DNA of 64,000 nt from Flammulina velutipes (GCA_011800155.1 CM022370.1:868001-932000); one strand, 5' to 3'. Positions 23,176 to 35,098 are shown, numbered from the stretch's first letter. The notes: generated from the sequence alone by a model not told the origin. Numbers and translations: made by a program.

Positions 23176-24022
23176 GATGAGCGATACCAATGGGTCGATG
23201 TTGTATCACCAGGCAGACGTCTATCTTTATACCAACACCGATACTGTCTAGGTCCAAAGATGGGTTACATATTCCAGAGTATTTCCGGTGGACATAGGTT
23301 GACGTTCCGAAGTCGTGGCGGAGGGTTAGGTACGCCGCGTGAGAAGATCAGATTCCGTCACGTAGGTTGAAGACTTCGGAGAGCTGCCGCATAATAGTTC
23401 CAGAGATTTTCGAATTTCTGGGGTGATGTTCTCGATATGTCAAGCGCCACATTTCATAGAATGAGGTCAGTTTGACCAGTTCTGGCACTGTTATGCGGTC
23501 CATTCCGTGGTGTTCCAATTTCTCAATGACGCGAGGGTCGCTGCCCCGAGAACAGGCCGCGAGGTGCTTTTCATGTTTTTATGAGAGCGCGGAGAGGGAC
23601 AACCGCTTCAGTACGTATACTGTATTTTTGGCTGCTGTAGATGTGGTAAGGCGAGTATTCAAGTATATCGTTTGTCAAGGCACTGAGAGGCCGCAGTCCA
23701 AATTAATAGCCGTAGCAATGCGAAGGACGCGTCCGACAGACAAAGTACCAGGTAGTGGAGTAATGAGCCCTACTGGCGGGGTTAGAAACCGATAATCATC
23801 CGCGCAGTACTTGTTCAATACATGCCAAGGTAGATAGATACCAAGGTAAAGTCTTCAGTGTGTTCTCCGTGTTCTTGAGCTCATCGAGGCTAGTAATCGT
23901 CGTTCGAGTTCAAGAAGACTGAAGCCGAAAAGCCGAGCCTCGCGATCTCGGATCACGTGTCCGAAGAATGCTGAAAATTAAATTAAAAGTTTTGGTCGAG
24001 TCAAGTTTGGCTAAACTCTACG
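23176..24022. other. Divergent intergenic region, TmpA-like gene and CPSase
   Basis: 847 bp shared by two outward-facing genes. ORFs here (for example at 23472) have no family signal. A CACGTG box lies near 23955, close to the CPSase start. Confidence 0.5.
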
Positions 24023-27000
24023 ATGAGCATGTTGAAATGCGCATCGTCGGCGCTTCGACAGCTGCCGCGAATACCCTGTCGAGCTTTCCATTCTTCCAGG
24101 CCATGGCTAGCGACTCCCACCAATCCTCTACGCGCAGTTGCAGCCCCTGCTGTCGGCGACTATGCATCGAGCGGCTCGGAAAGTGTTCTCAACTCTCCCT
24201 CGGAACTCGCTAGGAAGATATCGGCTAAGGTTCTACCGAAAATGACAAAACCAGATGTGAAAAAGGTCGTCGTCGTGGGAAGCGGTGGTCTCAGCATTGG
24301 TCAGGCAGGAGAATTCGACTACTCGGGATCCCAGGCTCTCAAGGCCCTCAGCGAAGAAGGCGTACAGGCCGTTCTCATAAATCCGAATATCGCAACTTGG
24401 CAAACATCTCATCAACTGGCACACGAAGTCTACTTTCTTCCTATCACCGCAGATTATGTCGCGTACGTCCTGGAAAAAGAACGCCCCGATGGCATTCTCC
24501 TCACTTTTGGTGGTCAGAGCGCGCTCAATGTTGGCATTGCTCTCGACAAAATGGGTGTTTTGGAGCGTCTCGGTGTACAAGTCCTTGGAACCCCCATTCG
24601 TACTTTGGAAATATCGGAGGACCGTGAACTATTTGTTCAGGCACTTAAAGGTGAGCGGATATCCACTTTGCAATCGCTTATCTGACCATATCTAAATAGA
24701 AATTGGCATCCCTGCCGCTGAATCTACTGCTGTATCTTCAGTCAATGCTGCTCTGGCCGCCGCAGATGTTATTGGATACCCCGTCATTCTGCGTTCTGCA
24801 TTCACATTAGGAGGACTCGGCTCAGGCTTTGCCAACAACGCCGACGAATTGCGCGACTTATCGGCCAAGAGTCTGAGTTTGAGTCCCCAAGTCCTGATTG
24901 AACGCAGTATGAAAGGTTGGAAGGAGCTGGAATATGAGGTCGTCCGGGACGCTGCCGATGTTCGTATCATCTCTCATAATCACCGCGCGTTTTGCTCATG
25001 TGGTCGCGTAGAACACGATCATTTGCTGCAACATGGAGAATTTCGACCCCTTAGGAACGCACACTGGAGACTCAATCGTCGTTGCCCCTTCGCAAACATT
25101 GCCTGACGATGAATACCACATGCTCCGAAGTGCAGCTCTCAAGGTCATCCGTCATCTCGGTGTTATCGGTGAATGTAACATTCAGTATGCGCTGAACCCA
25201 ACATCTCGGGAGTACTGTGTTATCGAAGTCAATGCCCGGTAAGACACTCTCCTCAATCTGTCATTTATTGACTGACAATCATTCCCCTCAGATTGAGTCG
25301 CTCAAGGTGCTTTTTTCTTGTAACACATCTGTTATCTTCTGCTAATTTTGATCAGTGCTCTTGCATCGAAAGCCACTGGCTACCCTCTGGCATATACGGC
25401 AGCAAAGATCGCTCTTGGACATACGCTTCCCGAACTCCCTAACGCTGTAACCAAGACCACCACGGCCTGCTTTGAACCTTCACTGGACTACATCGTGACA
25501 AAGATTCCCAAGTGGGATTTAGCCAAGTTCTCAACTCAGGTCGACAGGGAAGTCGGTTCTTCCATGAAGTCTGTTGGCGAAGTTATGGCTATCGGACGTA
25601 CTTTCGAAGAAAGTCTACAGAAGGCAATTCGTCAAGTGGATCCTCGGTGGAAAGGTTTCGAAGCCTACATTGCTCCGGAAGATTTGGACAGTGCCTTGTC
25701 GAAGCCTACGGACATGCGCCTCTTTGCCATTGCCTACGCCATGTATAACAAGGGTTACACTGTGGATCATGTACACGACTTGACCAAGATCGACAAGGTA
25801 TGTCACACACTCTCTTACTTTCTTCGTTGCTCAACTTCGCCGCAGTGGTTCCTCTACAAGATCGACAACATTGTTCAAACTCACCACGCTCTCAAGGCGG
25901 CTGGCGCAATCGAGAATATTGACCATGAATTAATGAAGCGGGCTAAACGCATGGGCTTCGCCGATTCTCAAATCGCCGACTTGGTCTATTCTACTGAGGA
26001 TATTGTTCGCGCAGCCCGAAAGATGCTCAGTATCACCCCCTTCGTGAAACGTATCGACACCCTAGCTGCTGAATACCCTGCGCACACCAACTATCTATAC
26101 ACCACATACAACGCGTCGGAACACGATGTCGAATTCGATGAACATGGGACTATGGTTCTCGGCAGTGGCGTTTACCGCATTGGCAGTAGCGTCGAGTTCG
26201 ATTGGTGCGCGGTCACTTGTGCAAGGAAGCTTCGCGACATGGGCAAACGCACTATCATGATAAATTACAACCCCGAAACTGTTTCGACTGACTTTGACGA
26301 AGCCGACCGGCTGTACTTCGAGGAACTCGGCTATGAGCGGGTCATGGATATCTACGAGCTTGAGAATGCGCAAGGCGTAGTTGTCAGTGTCGGTGGTATG
26401 GCCTTTTCTTCGGAACAAGGGCCTTGTCATGCTGACGATTCTTTCTTTAGGGCAATTACCTCAAAATATCGCTCTGCGATTGAAAAATACTGGTGTCAAC
26501 GTCCTTGGTACCGATCCGGAACAGATTGATAAAGCCGAGGATCGTCACAAATTTTCTGCCATTCTGGACAATATTGGGGTTGACCAGCCGGAATGGGTCG
26601 AAGTCACCAGTTTGGATGCTGCCAAAGACTTCGCCAATACTGTTGGGTAAATGATCCGCTCTCGTCGAAAGTGATGCCTATGGCTTATTGTGTCTTCGTG
26701 TAGGTATCCAGTCCTTATTCGGCCTTCGTATGTCCTCTCCGGTGCAGCGATGAACGTGGTCTACGAAGAGGCGTCATTGGAGTACAACCTATCTGCTGCG
26801 GCTTCGGTCTCTCCTCTTCACCCGGTTGTCATTACCAAGTTCATCGACGAAGCTCAAGAAATCGATGTTGACGCCGTCGCACACAACGGAAAGCTTCTTG
26901 TGCATGCCGTATCTGAGCACGTCGAGAACGCTGGAGTTCACTCTGGAGATGCCACCTTAGTCTTGCCTCCCTTTTCACTGTCCGAGAGCGATCTCGCCCG

Positions 27001-27973
27001 TTTGAAGACCATCGCTGAGAAAGTCGCAGAGGCGTTCAAGATCTCTGGTCCCTACAACATGCAGATCATCAAGAAACCCGGTGCTTCGCCTGACGATGAA
27101 CACGCCCTCAAGGTCATCGAATGCAATCTGCGGGCATCCAGATCTTTCCCCTTCGTATCCAAGGTTTTGGGCCACAACTTTATTGATGTCGCCACAACTG
27201 CTATCGTTGGTCAAGATGTTCCTGAGCCAGTGGATCTTATGAAGGAAAAGCGCGACTACACTGCAGTCAAAGTTGCACAGTTCTCTTGGACTCGTCTAGG
27301 CGGTGCCGACCCCTTCCTTGGTGTAGGCCAGTATAATTCCATTTTTACTTATTCTAAAGCTGACCAAACTATAGAAATGGCCAGCACTGGCGAAGTTGCT
27401 AGTTTCGGAAAGGACATCCATGAAGCGTACTGGGCTTCTCTACTCAGCACTACTGGCTTCAAGGTTCCCGCTGCCAACTCTGGTGTTCTCATTGGTGGCG
27501 ATATCACCAAGCCTGAGATGGCTTCGGTAGCGAAAGAGTTTATCTCTCTTGGCTTCAAGCTATACTGCTCATCCCATGTCGTGGAGGATTTCTTGAACGA
27601 GTTGCCGCATGTCGTAGCGAAGCGCATCCTTTTCCCTACAAAGGACAAACGCAAGTTGCGGGAAGTATTTGATGAATATGACATTCAGTGTGTCGTCAAC
27701 TTGGCAAAGTCCCGTGGCACCACCTTTGTCGATGAAGATTATGTTGCTCGACGGTGCGCTATTCCTTTTCTTTGAACCTCTTATATTTGCTCATGTCTTT
27801 CCAGAAATGCTGTTGACTTCGGATTGCCTTTGATCAACAACGCTCGCAATGCCCAGCTCTTCGTGGAGAGTTTGGCCAAAAAGATACCGCAAGGTGGTCT
27901 CAGAAGCTATACGGAAGGACGCATACCCAGCGAGGTCAAGTCTTGGCGGGAGTTTGTTGGGAAGAGGGCATGA
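24023..27973 (+). CDS. CPA2: Carbamoyl-phosphate synthase, arginine-specific large chain, mitochondrial, 1178 aa
   Basis: Exons 24023..24650, 24700..24959, 25012..25238, 25292..25306, 25356..25797, 25846..26395, 26451..26646, 26704..27753, 27805..27973. It makes carbamoyl phosphate for arginine synthesis from glutamine-derived ammonia, bicarbonate and two ATP. Both ATP-grasp halves are present: [20 protein letters not shown] and [20 protein letters not shown] in the first, [20 protein letters not shown] and MQIIKKPG in the second. The C-terminal part has a MGS-like regulatory domain ([19 protein letters not shown]). The leader ([20 protein letters not shown]) looks mitochondrial. There is no fused ATCase or glutaminase, which points to the arginine enzyme rather than the URA2 type. 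Exon 4 is 15 nt and encodes the invariant LSRS. Confidence 0.93.
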
Positions 27974-28096
27974 ACTATGAAGAGCTCTATTTCCACGCCA
28001 CAAAATTCTGGAGCATTGGCGCTCCGTGTACATTACAAGTACTAGATCTTATTTTCATCTCTATCTATATCAATATGGGGAGTTTACTTAATTTAA

Positions 28097-29675
28097 TCAT
28101 GCTAGCATGTCCTCCGGTGTGCACAACTCAGTCAAATTCAACTCTCGACGTATTTTGCCAAGTCGAGAATGGTCGTAATTTGTGATCTCACGATCCAAAG
28201 CAAAACGTTTCGTTGTCGCCTCGTCTGCGGTTCCTTGAATGGAGTCCGCAACAAGTCTTCCAATCACAGGGAGGAACTGAGTACAGACGTCAGTATAGAC
28301 ATTCTAAGCGCAACATATCGTCGAACTCACTTTGTATGCATGACCATTCCCACCAGTACCTAGGACCAAACCACTATCAGAGGGATGGCGCCCGATAATC
28401 CAATCGCCATCTTCAGTGTCCGTATACCTATAGGCGATCAATTAGAACGAAGAGGGAAAACAGATACTTGAATGGCTCACCAGCAAAGTCGGGTGCGTAG
28501 AAATGGTTTCTTGGCAAGCTCGGGAAAGACTCCAGAGAGACCGTCTCTCAGAGCCTTGAGGTCGGATTTGGGAATACGAAGTCCGTCTTCGCCATTGCTC
28601 ACAAGTGTGCGAGGCGTTGAGACGTCGGCTTGAGTATGAGTATACCCTCGCGAATGAATGGCCATTTTGAGGATGTTCTCTGAGCTAGGCTGGAAAGTAA
28701 TCAGCGGACACATTATACTGAGCAGATGACCTAGCGCACCGAAAAACAGTAGAATCCAGATTCAAAGTCAAGAACCACGGGGATCTCTCGATACAAATCC
28801 GCCTCTTCCTGAGTCAGTTGGACCATAGTCACACATTGCCTGCAAAAATATTCTGAATGCCACATATATGAGGAAGATTAAAGTTGCTAACCCAGTAGCC
28901 ACGAATGTCCCAGTATTAAGTTCAGGGAACGTAGAAGCTGTCCATGCTCCAGTCGCGAGAACGGTAGTACTTGCTTTGTACACAGACCCATCTTGACACT
29001 GGACGCCGATGGTTGTTCCGTCCTGCTTGAGTAGCTGAGTGACCGACTTCCCAGGTATAACTTTGCCTCCTAGTAGGATAACACGAGTTACGAGAGCAGC
29101 GACGCCTTGAGCGGCATGCGCCCATCCACCGTCATAATTGATGTATCCTTTATTCTTCTCGAATGAAGCCACGCTGAGTTCGGGGGGGAAGAGCTTCCGA
29201 ATTTCTTCACCGTCTTTGAAAGCTTTCAATCGCAAACCTAGTGCCAAATCAGTCTTGTAAGCGTCGTCAGTATACGAATTGGCGCCCTCTATGTGGCCCA
29301 GGACAAGTACACCTGATCTACATTTAAATCAGATATCGCCATGCGATAGGTTTTGTGGGGTACACACTCGTGATAGCTGTCTCCGAATAGATCACGATCT
29401 TTCCAAGATTCGATAGCGTCCTTCGCTAATTTTGCATAGAAGGGGTCATGATACGACGTTCGAACAACTGGGAAGTGTCATCAGGATGGGATTATGAACT
29501 AATGGATAACCCAACTCCTGTTGAAATCGTTACTTGCTCCATCGACTGGAGGGAGTACTGGGGCGCGGTCTAAGATTGTAACGTCTGTATATCCGCGTTG
29601 TAGAAGGTGGTATGCTGTCGATATCCCAAAGACGCCGGCGCCGACGATTAAAACACTGTCGCTGGTGTGTGACAT
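28097..29675 (-). CDS. FAD-dependent amine/amino-acid oxidase (sarcosine/fructosyl-amine oxidase type), 423 aa
   Basis: Seven exons (minus): 29516..29675, 29368..29467, 28892..29317, 28740..28839, 28481..28689, 28331..28427, 28097..28276. The N-terminal dinucleotide fold is SVLIVGAGVFGISTAYHLLQ. RTSYHDPFYAKLAKDAIESW and HIEGANSY-type segments are shared with monomeric sarcosine, pipecolate and fructosyl-amino-acid oxidases. Cys331 in RLCWYTDTEDGDWIIG sits where this family attaches FAD covalently. GTGGNGHAYKFLPVIG closes the flavin site. Such enzymes oxidise secondary amines to imines, releasing hydrogen peroxide; the actual substrate cannot be told. There is no obvious PTS1 at the end (EDMLA). 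It is tail-to-tail with CPSase, 123 bp apart. Confidence 0.85.
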
Positions 29676-30495
29676 GGTAAAGATTTCGTGCTTGAGGGCG
29701 ACGACTGGAAGACGGTGGTGGATTATTTCAACCCCATGACACCAGCCGTTTTAGTCACCAGAAATTTTATTCTGTGAGATTCTAGGCTGCGATAATCGCA
29801 GCGTTCATGACCCCGCCGTTTCCTTTGAGGGCTAGATATTTACAGAAACTAGGGGTAGATTTTATCGCGCGCTAAAGTGATACAGCTTGAGATCCCCACG
29901 TAGCAACCTGAGCTCAGAGAAAAGCAGAGCAAGGCGTGTGTACTGTGGTGACGAAGACGCGCTTGAAGGTTGATGATTGGTCCGTCCGATGCAAGTCCGA
30001 TGAATTAAGCCAACATCCGAACCGGGGTCCGATTCGTAGTCGGCAATAGCCGCGATATCTTTTCTTTCAACCGTCAAATGTACTGCGCCTCATATTTTGG
30101 TAGCCACTAGTAGCCACTGGGATCAAGACAGCACTCCTCTAAAAAGTTTTTTTACCCCCTCGATTACACCCGCCCGGCCGACGTGGCGTCCTTGACGCGT
30201 TTTCTGAGACAGTCTTCGTCACACCCTCGTAAACTGTGGCTCTAGGTTATATCTTTTGAACTCTTTTCGTCATACATCGCGGCTGGGAATGCACCCTCTT
30301 TTGTCTTCCGCATGCAACTCCTGTGCCCACCCCACCTGCTGGGCAAGTGCTGCGCTTCGACTGGAATGCTTAAATAACTTGGAGGCGAAACTTGACTCTT
30401 ACAATCAGTCCCCTCTCATTCACGCCCATTTTTGTGAATAACCCACTGTCCTTAATCGAGTCCTCGATACTCTAGACTATTTCTCAGCCATTACA
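29676..30495. other. Divergent intergenic region, FAD oxidase and RlpA-like gene
   Basis: 820 bp, with no ORF I can support. A CT-rich run just before 30496 fits a basidiomycete transcription start. Confidence 0.5.
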
Positions 30496-31086
30496 ATGTT
30501 CCACTCATCCATCACGACGTTCCTTTTCGTGCTATTGGCCTGCGCCGGTAGCCCTGTGCTTTCTACTCCAGCTCCCGTGCAAGAGCGTAGCCTTAGTGGA
30601 ACCGTGAGTCTTTTTCAATGATCTATCGTTCAAACCTCTGACGTTGATTCAGGCCACATATTTCTATGGTTTGTGGAATTACCTGCACATGTATGTGTTT
30701 CTAACTCTCCCTTAGTTGGCCTAGGTGCATGTGGGGACACCAACGTCGACAGTGATTTGATAGTTGCTCTTGCGACAAATACTTTCGCTTCCGGAGCAAA
30801 CTGTGACAAGGTTTGTCTAACATATGTTCCGCCAGTCCAGTACCTAACGCAATGTTCCACAGAGCATACTTATAACTGACCCGTCTTCTGGGAAGACTGC
30901 GACAGCTACTGTCAAGGATATGTGCCCATCGTGCGCAGATGGCGATCTGGGTATGTCACGATATATTTTCTGTAAATCGGTAACAGCTCTAACCATTCGT
31001 GTTTAGACATGTCCGAAAGCCTCTTCACGACTTTCAGAGGTTCGACGGATGAAGGAGTATTCGACGTCACCTGGGACTTTGTGTAA
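30496..31086 (+). CDS. Small secreted RlpA-like double-psi beta-barrel protein, 128 aa
   Basis: Exons 30496..30603, 30653..30668, 30716..30810, 30863..30950 and 31007..31086. A signal peptide (MFHSSITTFLFVLLACAGS) and a short pro-like linker come first. The mature domain reads GTATYFYVGLGACGDTNVDS, then ALATNTFASGANCDK, TVKDMCPSCADGDLDMS and GVFDVTWDFV. This is the DPBB fold shared by expansin, barwin and RlpA-like fungal proteins, with four Cys at the usual places. There is no second expansin domain. Fungal members are cell-wall-active or host-facing secreted proteins, often with no enzymatic activity shown. Exon 2 is a 16-nt microexon that encodes ATYFY and is needed for the barrel. Confidence 0.88.
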
Positions 31087-31382
31087 TCTCCCAACCGCAA
31101 GTCGGCCCCTCCTAGAGAGGAAAGATTCACAAGTATAACTACGAAAAATTGTTTCTTGATGATTCAAATTGAATTTGGACTCCCTCGACGGCAGTCAAAT
31201 GACAACAATCGGTTCGGACCTTCGGAGCGCTTCTATCACCTTCAACAATTGAAGACCCAAATCTGGACATGGACCGTTGTCAACAACAATTGACTATTGT
31301 ACAGCGCCGATTGCCTTTTACAACGACAATGCTCATACCTAGGTCCATTATGGTTGGTTACCCCCATTGTACCCGAAAATGC

Positions 31383-31389
31383 TATAAAG
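31383..31389 (+). promoter_or_regulatory. TATA-like box upstream of the intronless gene at 31492
   Basis: TATAAAG lies about 105 bp before the start codon. Confidence 0.35.
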
Positions 31390-31491
31390 AGTCTGGGAGC
31401 GCTTGACGACTTGCCCCATCTTCCTGACCTGCTACTGAGTGAGTGCCGTGCCTTTGACAGTGAGCACATCTGACTTTATCCCACCAGCACG

Positions 31492-32439
31492 ATGGTTATT
31501 CGCCGCTTCCGTCTGTTTGACCTACCTCTGGAGCTTATTTACAAGATAATTGGTCACGCAACGTGCCCCGATGACGCTAGCACGCGCACAAAGCCTTCTT
31601 CTTACAAGACTGCTAGGCGCCTGGCTCGCTCGTGCACCTTTCTATTCCGCTCAACGATGCCGTACCTTCTCCGCACCATTGTCCTCACCTCTGATCGAGA
31701 CCTCGCCTTATTCCTCGCATCTTACCGCCGTCAAAAGGAAGGGCGCATCGCGTCGGTTAGGCTCGCTGTCAACTACCAAATCCATGTTCGACGCGTCTGG
31801 TTCAACAATATTACCGATCCTACCATGGCATTGGGGGCCTCTAACGTCGTCGACTACAAAACGTTGTATGAGATCATTCGTGAGAGCAGCTCTCTGGCGA
31901 TGAATGTGTTCTCCATGCATATCATCAGTAGTGGTCTCGTCTCACGCGTTGCGCGTCCGGACATTGACTGGTTCTGTTCCCACATCACTTTCGAAGGCGA
32001 TTGTTTGCGCTGGAACGGGCTCACTTCCAGTCACGCCGGACAGATCTTCCTAAGGAAGATCACGCATCTGTGTTTATGGGTCCCCTACCACGACTTGGCG
32101 GAGATGGTCAAAGTTCCAGTGGCGCATCCCTCCCCAACTTGGATCAAGAACATTCCCTTCCGCTGCATGCCGAATTTGCGCCACCTCGCGTTTCCACTCT
32201 TGGTCAATAACGGCAATGCCAATAGTCCTCGCCCGTCCTACAAGGAGATGCTCATTTATACCGTTCCGTATGGACAGTCCTCGACGATTGTTGGACAATG
32301 GGCTAGTCACCCGAAATTCGTTGAATTTGGCCAAAGAGTACAGCTACGCGTCATTCCTAGGGTTGATCCAAGGAAGACGGCATGGTCCGTAGGCAACGTC
32401 TTGCCCGAGACTGAGCGGGTTTGGAGCTTCTTTCAGTGA
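31492..32439 (+). CDS. Intronless F-box-like hypothetical protein, 315 aa
   Basis: A single ORF with a clean ATG after ACG. The N-terminus FRLFDLPLELIYKIIGHATC looks like the start of an F-box (LPxEL-xxxI). It is followed by a helix (YKTARRLARSCTFLFRSTMP), then MPYLLRTIVLTSDRDLALFL. Many basidiomycete F-box-like proteins share this beginning, with a divergent C-terminal scaffold. I recognise no catalytic motif. C-terminal segments such as LRHLAFPLLVNNG hint at irregular leucine-rich repeats. The lack of introns is unusual beside its neighbours and could reflect a retro-copied or young gene, but this is inference. Confidence 0.65.
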   Translation: MVIRRFRLFDLPLELIYKIIGHATCPDDASTRTKPSSYKTARRLARSCTFLFRSTMPYLLRTIVLTSDRDLALFLASYRRQKEGRIASVRLAVNYQIHVRRVWFNNITDPTMALGASNVVDYKTLYEIIRESSSLAMNVFSMHIISSGLVSRVARPDIDWFCSHITFEGDCLRWNGLTSSHAGQIFLRKITHLCLWVPYHDLAEMVKVPVAHPSPTWIKNIPFRCMPNLRHLAFPLLVNNGNANSPRPSYKEMLIYTVPYGQSSTIVGQWASHPKFVEFGQRVQLRVIPRVDPRKTAWSVGNVLPETERVWSFFQ

Positions 32440-32893
32440 CTTACGAACGAAAGTGTATCACTATTCAGAATGTATATCAAAGGAAATGCGTAGACAATGA
32501 AATCGCGAATGGTACGAACACACCGATTACCCAATATAAACATCTTTTCCCAAGTCGTGACGCAGATCGGGGTATAGATGTAGATTGACTCACCCCTTCG
32601 AAATACGTGAGTAAGTGAACCACAGATGCGCCAAAACCTCTCGCACGGTAATTTTTTCTTCTGGTCTGTCCGCCAATACCAAAAATATGTCCTGCCCAAA
32701 ACTATGCAGTCACGAATAGAATTGTATAGATATCATGAAATGGATGGGTAAATGCATATGATACAGACAGCGTGTGAAAACAATGCGTAGATACATGAGA
32801 CAGTGAATGGTACGAGGCCCTAAGGAAATACATATGTGTGCGTGAGTGAAAGGGATATGATAGAGAGAGAGAGAGATGGAAGCCTTGGACCCT
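32440..32893. other. Tail-to-tail spacer with a short GA microsatellite
   Basis: 454 bp between converging genes. A (GA)n run is at about 32862..32876. Otherwise it is AT-rich 3'-UTR-like sequence. Confidence 0.6.
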
Positions 32894-34189
32894 TTAAAAA
32901 TTGAGTGTCTGCAGTTTCATCCATTCCTTGTCATTTGCATTGAAATCGACGCCCTTCTGCATCCACCACTTTCGAGCTTTCTCTCCTCCATCTATGGCAT
33001 CCTCCAACGCCTCCTCGATGTCGCACATACGATACTGGATGGGAAGCCCAGAGTTGTTCCACCATTCCAATACGTCCGGCCTGTTATGGCGAGTCGCTCC
33101 CGTAAGAGCATCCTGATCGAAAATCAATGGCAAGCCACACCCGAGCCACCACTCCAAAACCTCGATCTTGCCGTGACAGCTTGCATGTTGTAGTGCGTGT
33201 CGATCGTATTTGGGTTCCAATTGGGACGCAGCCCACCATTCCAGTGCTTCGACATGTCCAGCCGTACTGGCCATGTCCATTACGCGCCCAACTTTTAGCG
33301 GTAGACCGTGTAACGTGTGCTGGTCCTTCCACCACTGCAAGACGGCAATCTGATTTTTGGCACTTGCGTACTCCAAGGCGGCCTCGGTGTACTCCATTGG
33401 GATGCCGCATGTTGCCCACCAGTCTAAGGATGCCACCTGACCGTTTCGAGATGCGCCGTCGATGGCGTCTGCGATAGAGCCGGGTTTTGGAGGGGGTACG
33501 CGATCTGGGTGCTGTTCGAAGCCGTGCTTCCACCAGGAAAGAATTTGTACACGACCATGACGGGAGGCCTTGATGGGTATAATGTCGCCTTTGTACATGG
33601 AAAGAAATAGTCGGTGGTGGTGGGAAAGGAAGAAATCGAGGACATGGATGTAACCGAGCCGTACAGCGAGCTCTGCGCCTAGCTTGGTGGGAGGACGTGA
33701 CGCTGGATCGGCGGCGCGTATGACATTCAGATTTCCGCTTATGATGGCGAAATCGCCAGCGGAGGCGCGGTCCCAATCTAAAGGTCGGGATACAGAGGTG
33801 GGAACGCCGACTGCCTTTGCCAGTTCCCAGTCACCAAGAACATCCATAATGTCGGCTATTATTTCAACAGGCAGGTCTGGGCCGCCAGCATGCTTGCTTT
33901 TATGGTGTTGGTGGGTGCACGACAGCATTGAGGACGAGGTGGGCGAAGAAAGCGGCTGGCCGGGTGCGCTGGGAAAATGATAAACATGAAAGTCATGATT
34001 GGCCAAGCGTGATGCGAGCTCGCTGTCTGATCCCGACGTCGGAAGGTTGCGAACTTTGAGAAAGAGAACGAGTTCAGAACGAGATAATCTGCGATAGGCT
34101 TGATGCACGAGGTCAAGTGGCGATTCAGCACTCTGACATGCATCCGTTAGAGTGCGCCCAGTAAGTAGTTGCAAGCTGCGTACCGCCAT
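32894..34189 (-). CDS. SAP-like domain protein with ankyrin-like Trp-Trp repeats, 431 aa (414 aa if spliced)
   Basis: An open frame from ATG 34189 to 32894. An N-terminal SAP-like helix pair (RSELVLFLKVRNLPTSGSDS, then ELASRLA) is followed by GGPDLPVEIIADIMDVLGD, an F-box-like segment. Seven repeats of about 30 residues each end in a Trp pair: LSWWKHG, LDWWATCG, LQWWKDQ, LEWWAAS, LEWWLGCG, LEWWNNSG and RKWWMQKG. The spacing resembles degenerate ankyrin repeats. A 51-nt stretch (34133..34183) right after ATGGCG has gtacgc...gcatgtcag ends and a CTAAC branch point. Removing it keeps frame and gives MASAESPLDLVHQAYRRLSR, which I think is the true N-terminus. Partners are unknown. Confidence 0.7.
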   Translation of the reverse strand: MAVRSLQLLTGRTLTDACQSAESPLDLVHQAYRRLSRSELVLFLKVRNLPTSGSDSELASRLANHDFHVYHFPSAPGQPLSSPTSSSMLSCTHQHHKSKHAGGPDLPVEIIADIMDVLGDWELAKAVGVPTSVSRPLDWDRASAGDFAIISGNLNVIRAADPASRPPTKLGAELAVRLGYIHVLDFFLSHHHRLFLSMYKGDIIPIKASRHGRVQILSWWKHGFEQHPDRVPPPKPGSIADAIDGASRNGQVASLDWWATCGIPMEYTEAALEYASAKNQIAVLQWWKDQHTLHGLPLKVGRVMDMASTAGHVEALEWWAASQLEPKYDRHALQHASCHGKIEVLEWWLGCGLPLIFDQDALTGATRHNRPDVLEWWNNSGLPIQYRMCDIEEALEDAIDGGEKARKWWMQKGVDFNANDKEWMKLQTLNF

Positions 34190-34352
34190 GAACTGTCCTG
34201 AGGGATGATGGTAAAGAAACAAGAGGCTTATGTAACCCACGCTGGCTGTAAAGTATGCACATGGAGCACATTTCCATTTTGTTTTACTTCTACTACTACC
34301 AGCTGCAGGCGTGTCAGTCAATGTCGCTATCCACAGCCAGTGTCGTTTTTAC

Positions 34353-34832
34353 CTAAGTCATGAGGCGCAACTTGACGATGTGGGGTACCAGCTCCTCCCA
34401 AGCATCCAGGTCTATATCCACGAATCGCTCCTCTTCGTCTGCTACTCCGGAGAACGACGCCTGGATATGTAGTGGTGTCGTGGCGTTCAGCAGTCCGAGC
34501 TTGCTTTTCACGTATATAAACGCGTTCTATCCTCTCATCAACGATGCGCCAACAAACTGCATCGATAAACTCACCCGGCCCGTCATTCCTGCCATTCTCT
34601 TCCGCCCCAGCGCCATGGTGCGATTTCCAAACGTCAGGATAATGGGGCTTGTTCCAGGGTGTGTGCTGGCCTCCAACAATGCCTGAATGCACTGTCCGAC
34701 CCCTGCTGCTATCGTATTGCTCGACGCGGCAAGCAAATCGGCCATCTCCTTCGCATCCATTCTTTCTAGCTCCTCTTTATGAGTCCTGGTGGTTCTTCGG
34801 GGTCTTGGAAAGGTGCCTAGAGTCGCTCTCAT
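34353..34832 (-). CDS. Small protein of unknown function, 143 aa
   Basis: Exons (minus) 34575..34832 and 34353..34526. I do not recognise the family. The first exon is helical (RMDAKEMADLLAASSNTIAA, VGQCIQALLEAS). The second continues NAFIYVKSKLGLLNATTPLH and ends in an acidic and hydrophobic tail (RFVDIDLDAWEELVPHIVKL). The junction is the only one that avoids a TAG just before the acceptor. The start could instead be the internal Met of MDAKEM. Codon use and two-exon structure look like a real gene. Confidence 0.55.
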
Positions 34833-35098
34833 CAAGTTTGGATTCTGATTCAAAATGGTCGCGGGTGGCGGTCACCCTATCAAGTCTTGAATTGTGAACT
34901 TGGTACGTTCTTGAAAAACGCCACCCGGAACTTTTCGCCCTTGTCCGATTTTCGTTAGGATCCTTCCAACCTATCTTCCGATCCATTCTCACCTTTTATT
35001 AGATCCGGCCTATCATCTCACATGAGCTACTAGTGTCTACTCACTAAAAAGAGGTGCACATAATGAATTGTATTTAATAATCGTACAGAATCTTCTAT

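Noticed and set aside
23472..23795. 107-aa ORF in the TmpA/CPSase divergent spacer
   Set aside because: No recognisable family and it would fill a region needed for two promoters; likely chance.
34777..34992. 71-aa minus-strand ORF upstream of the 143-aa protein
   Set aside because: It overlaps the chosen start in another frame and no donor links it to the second exon in frame.
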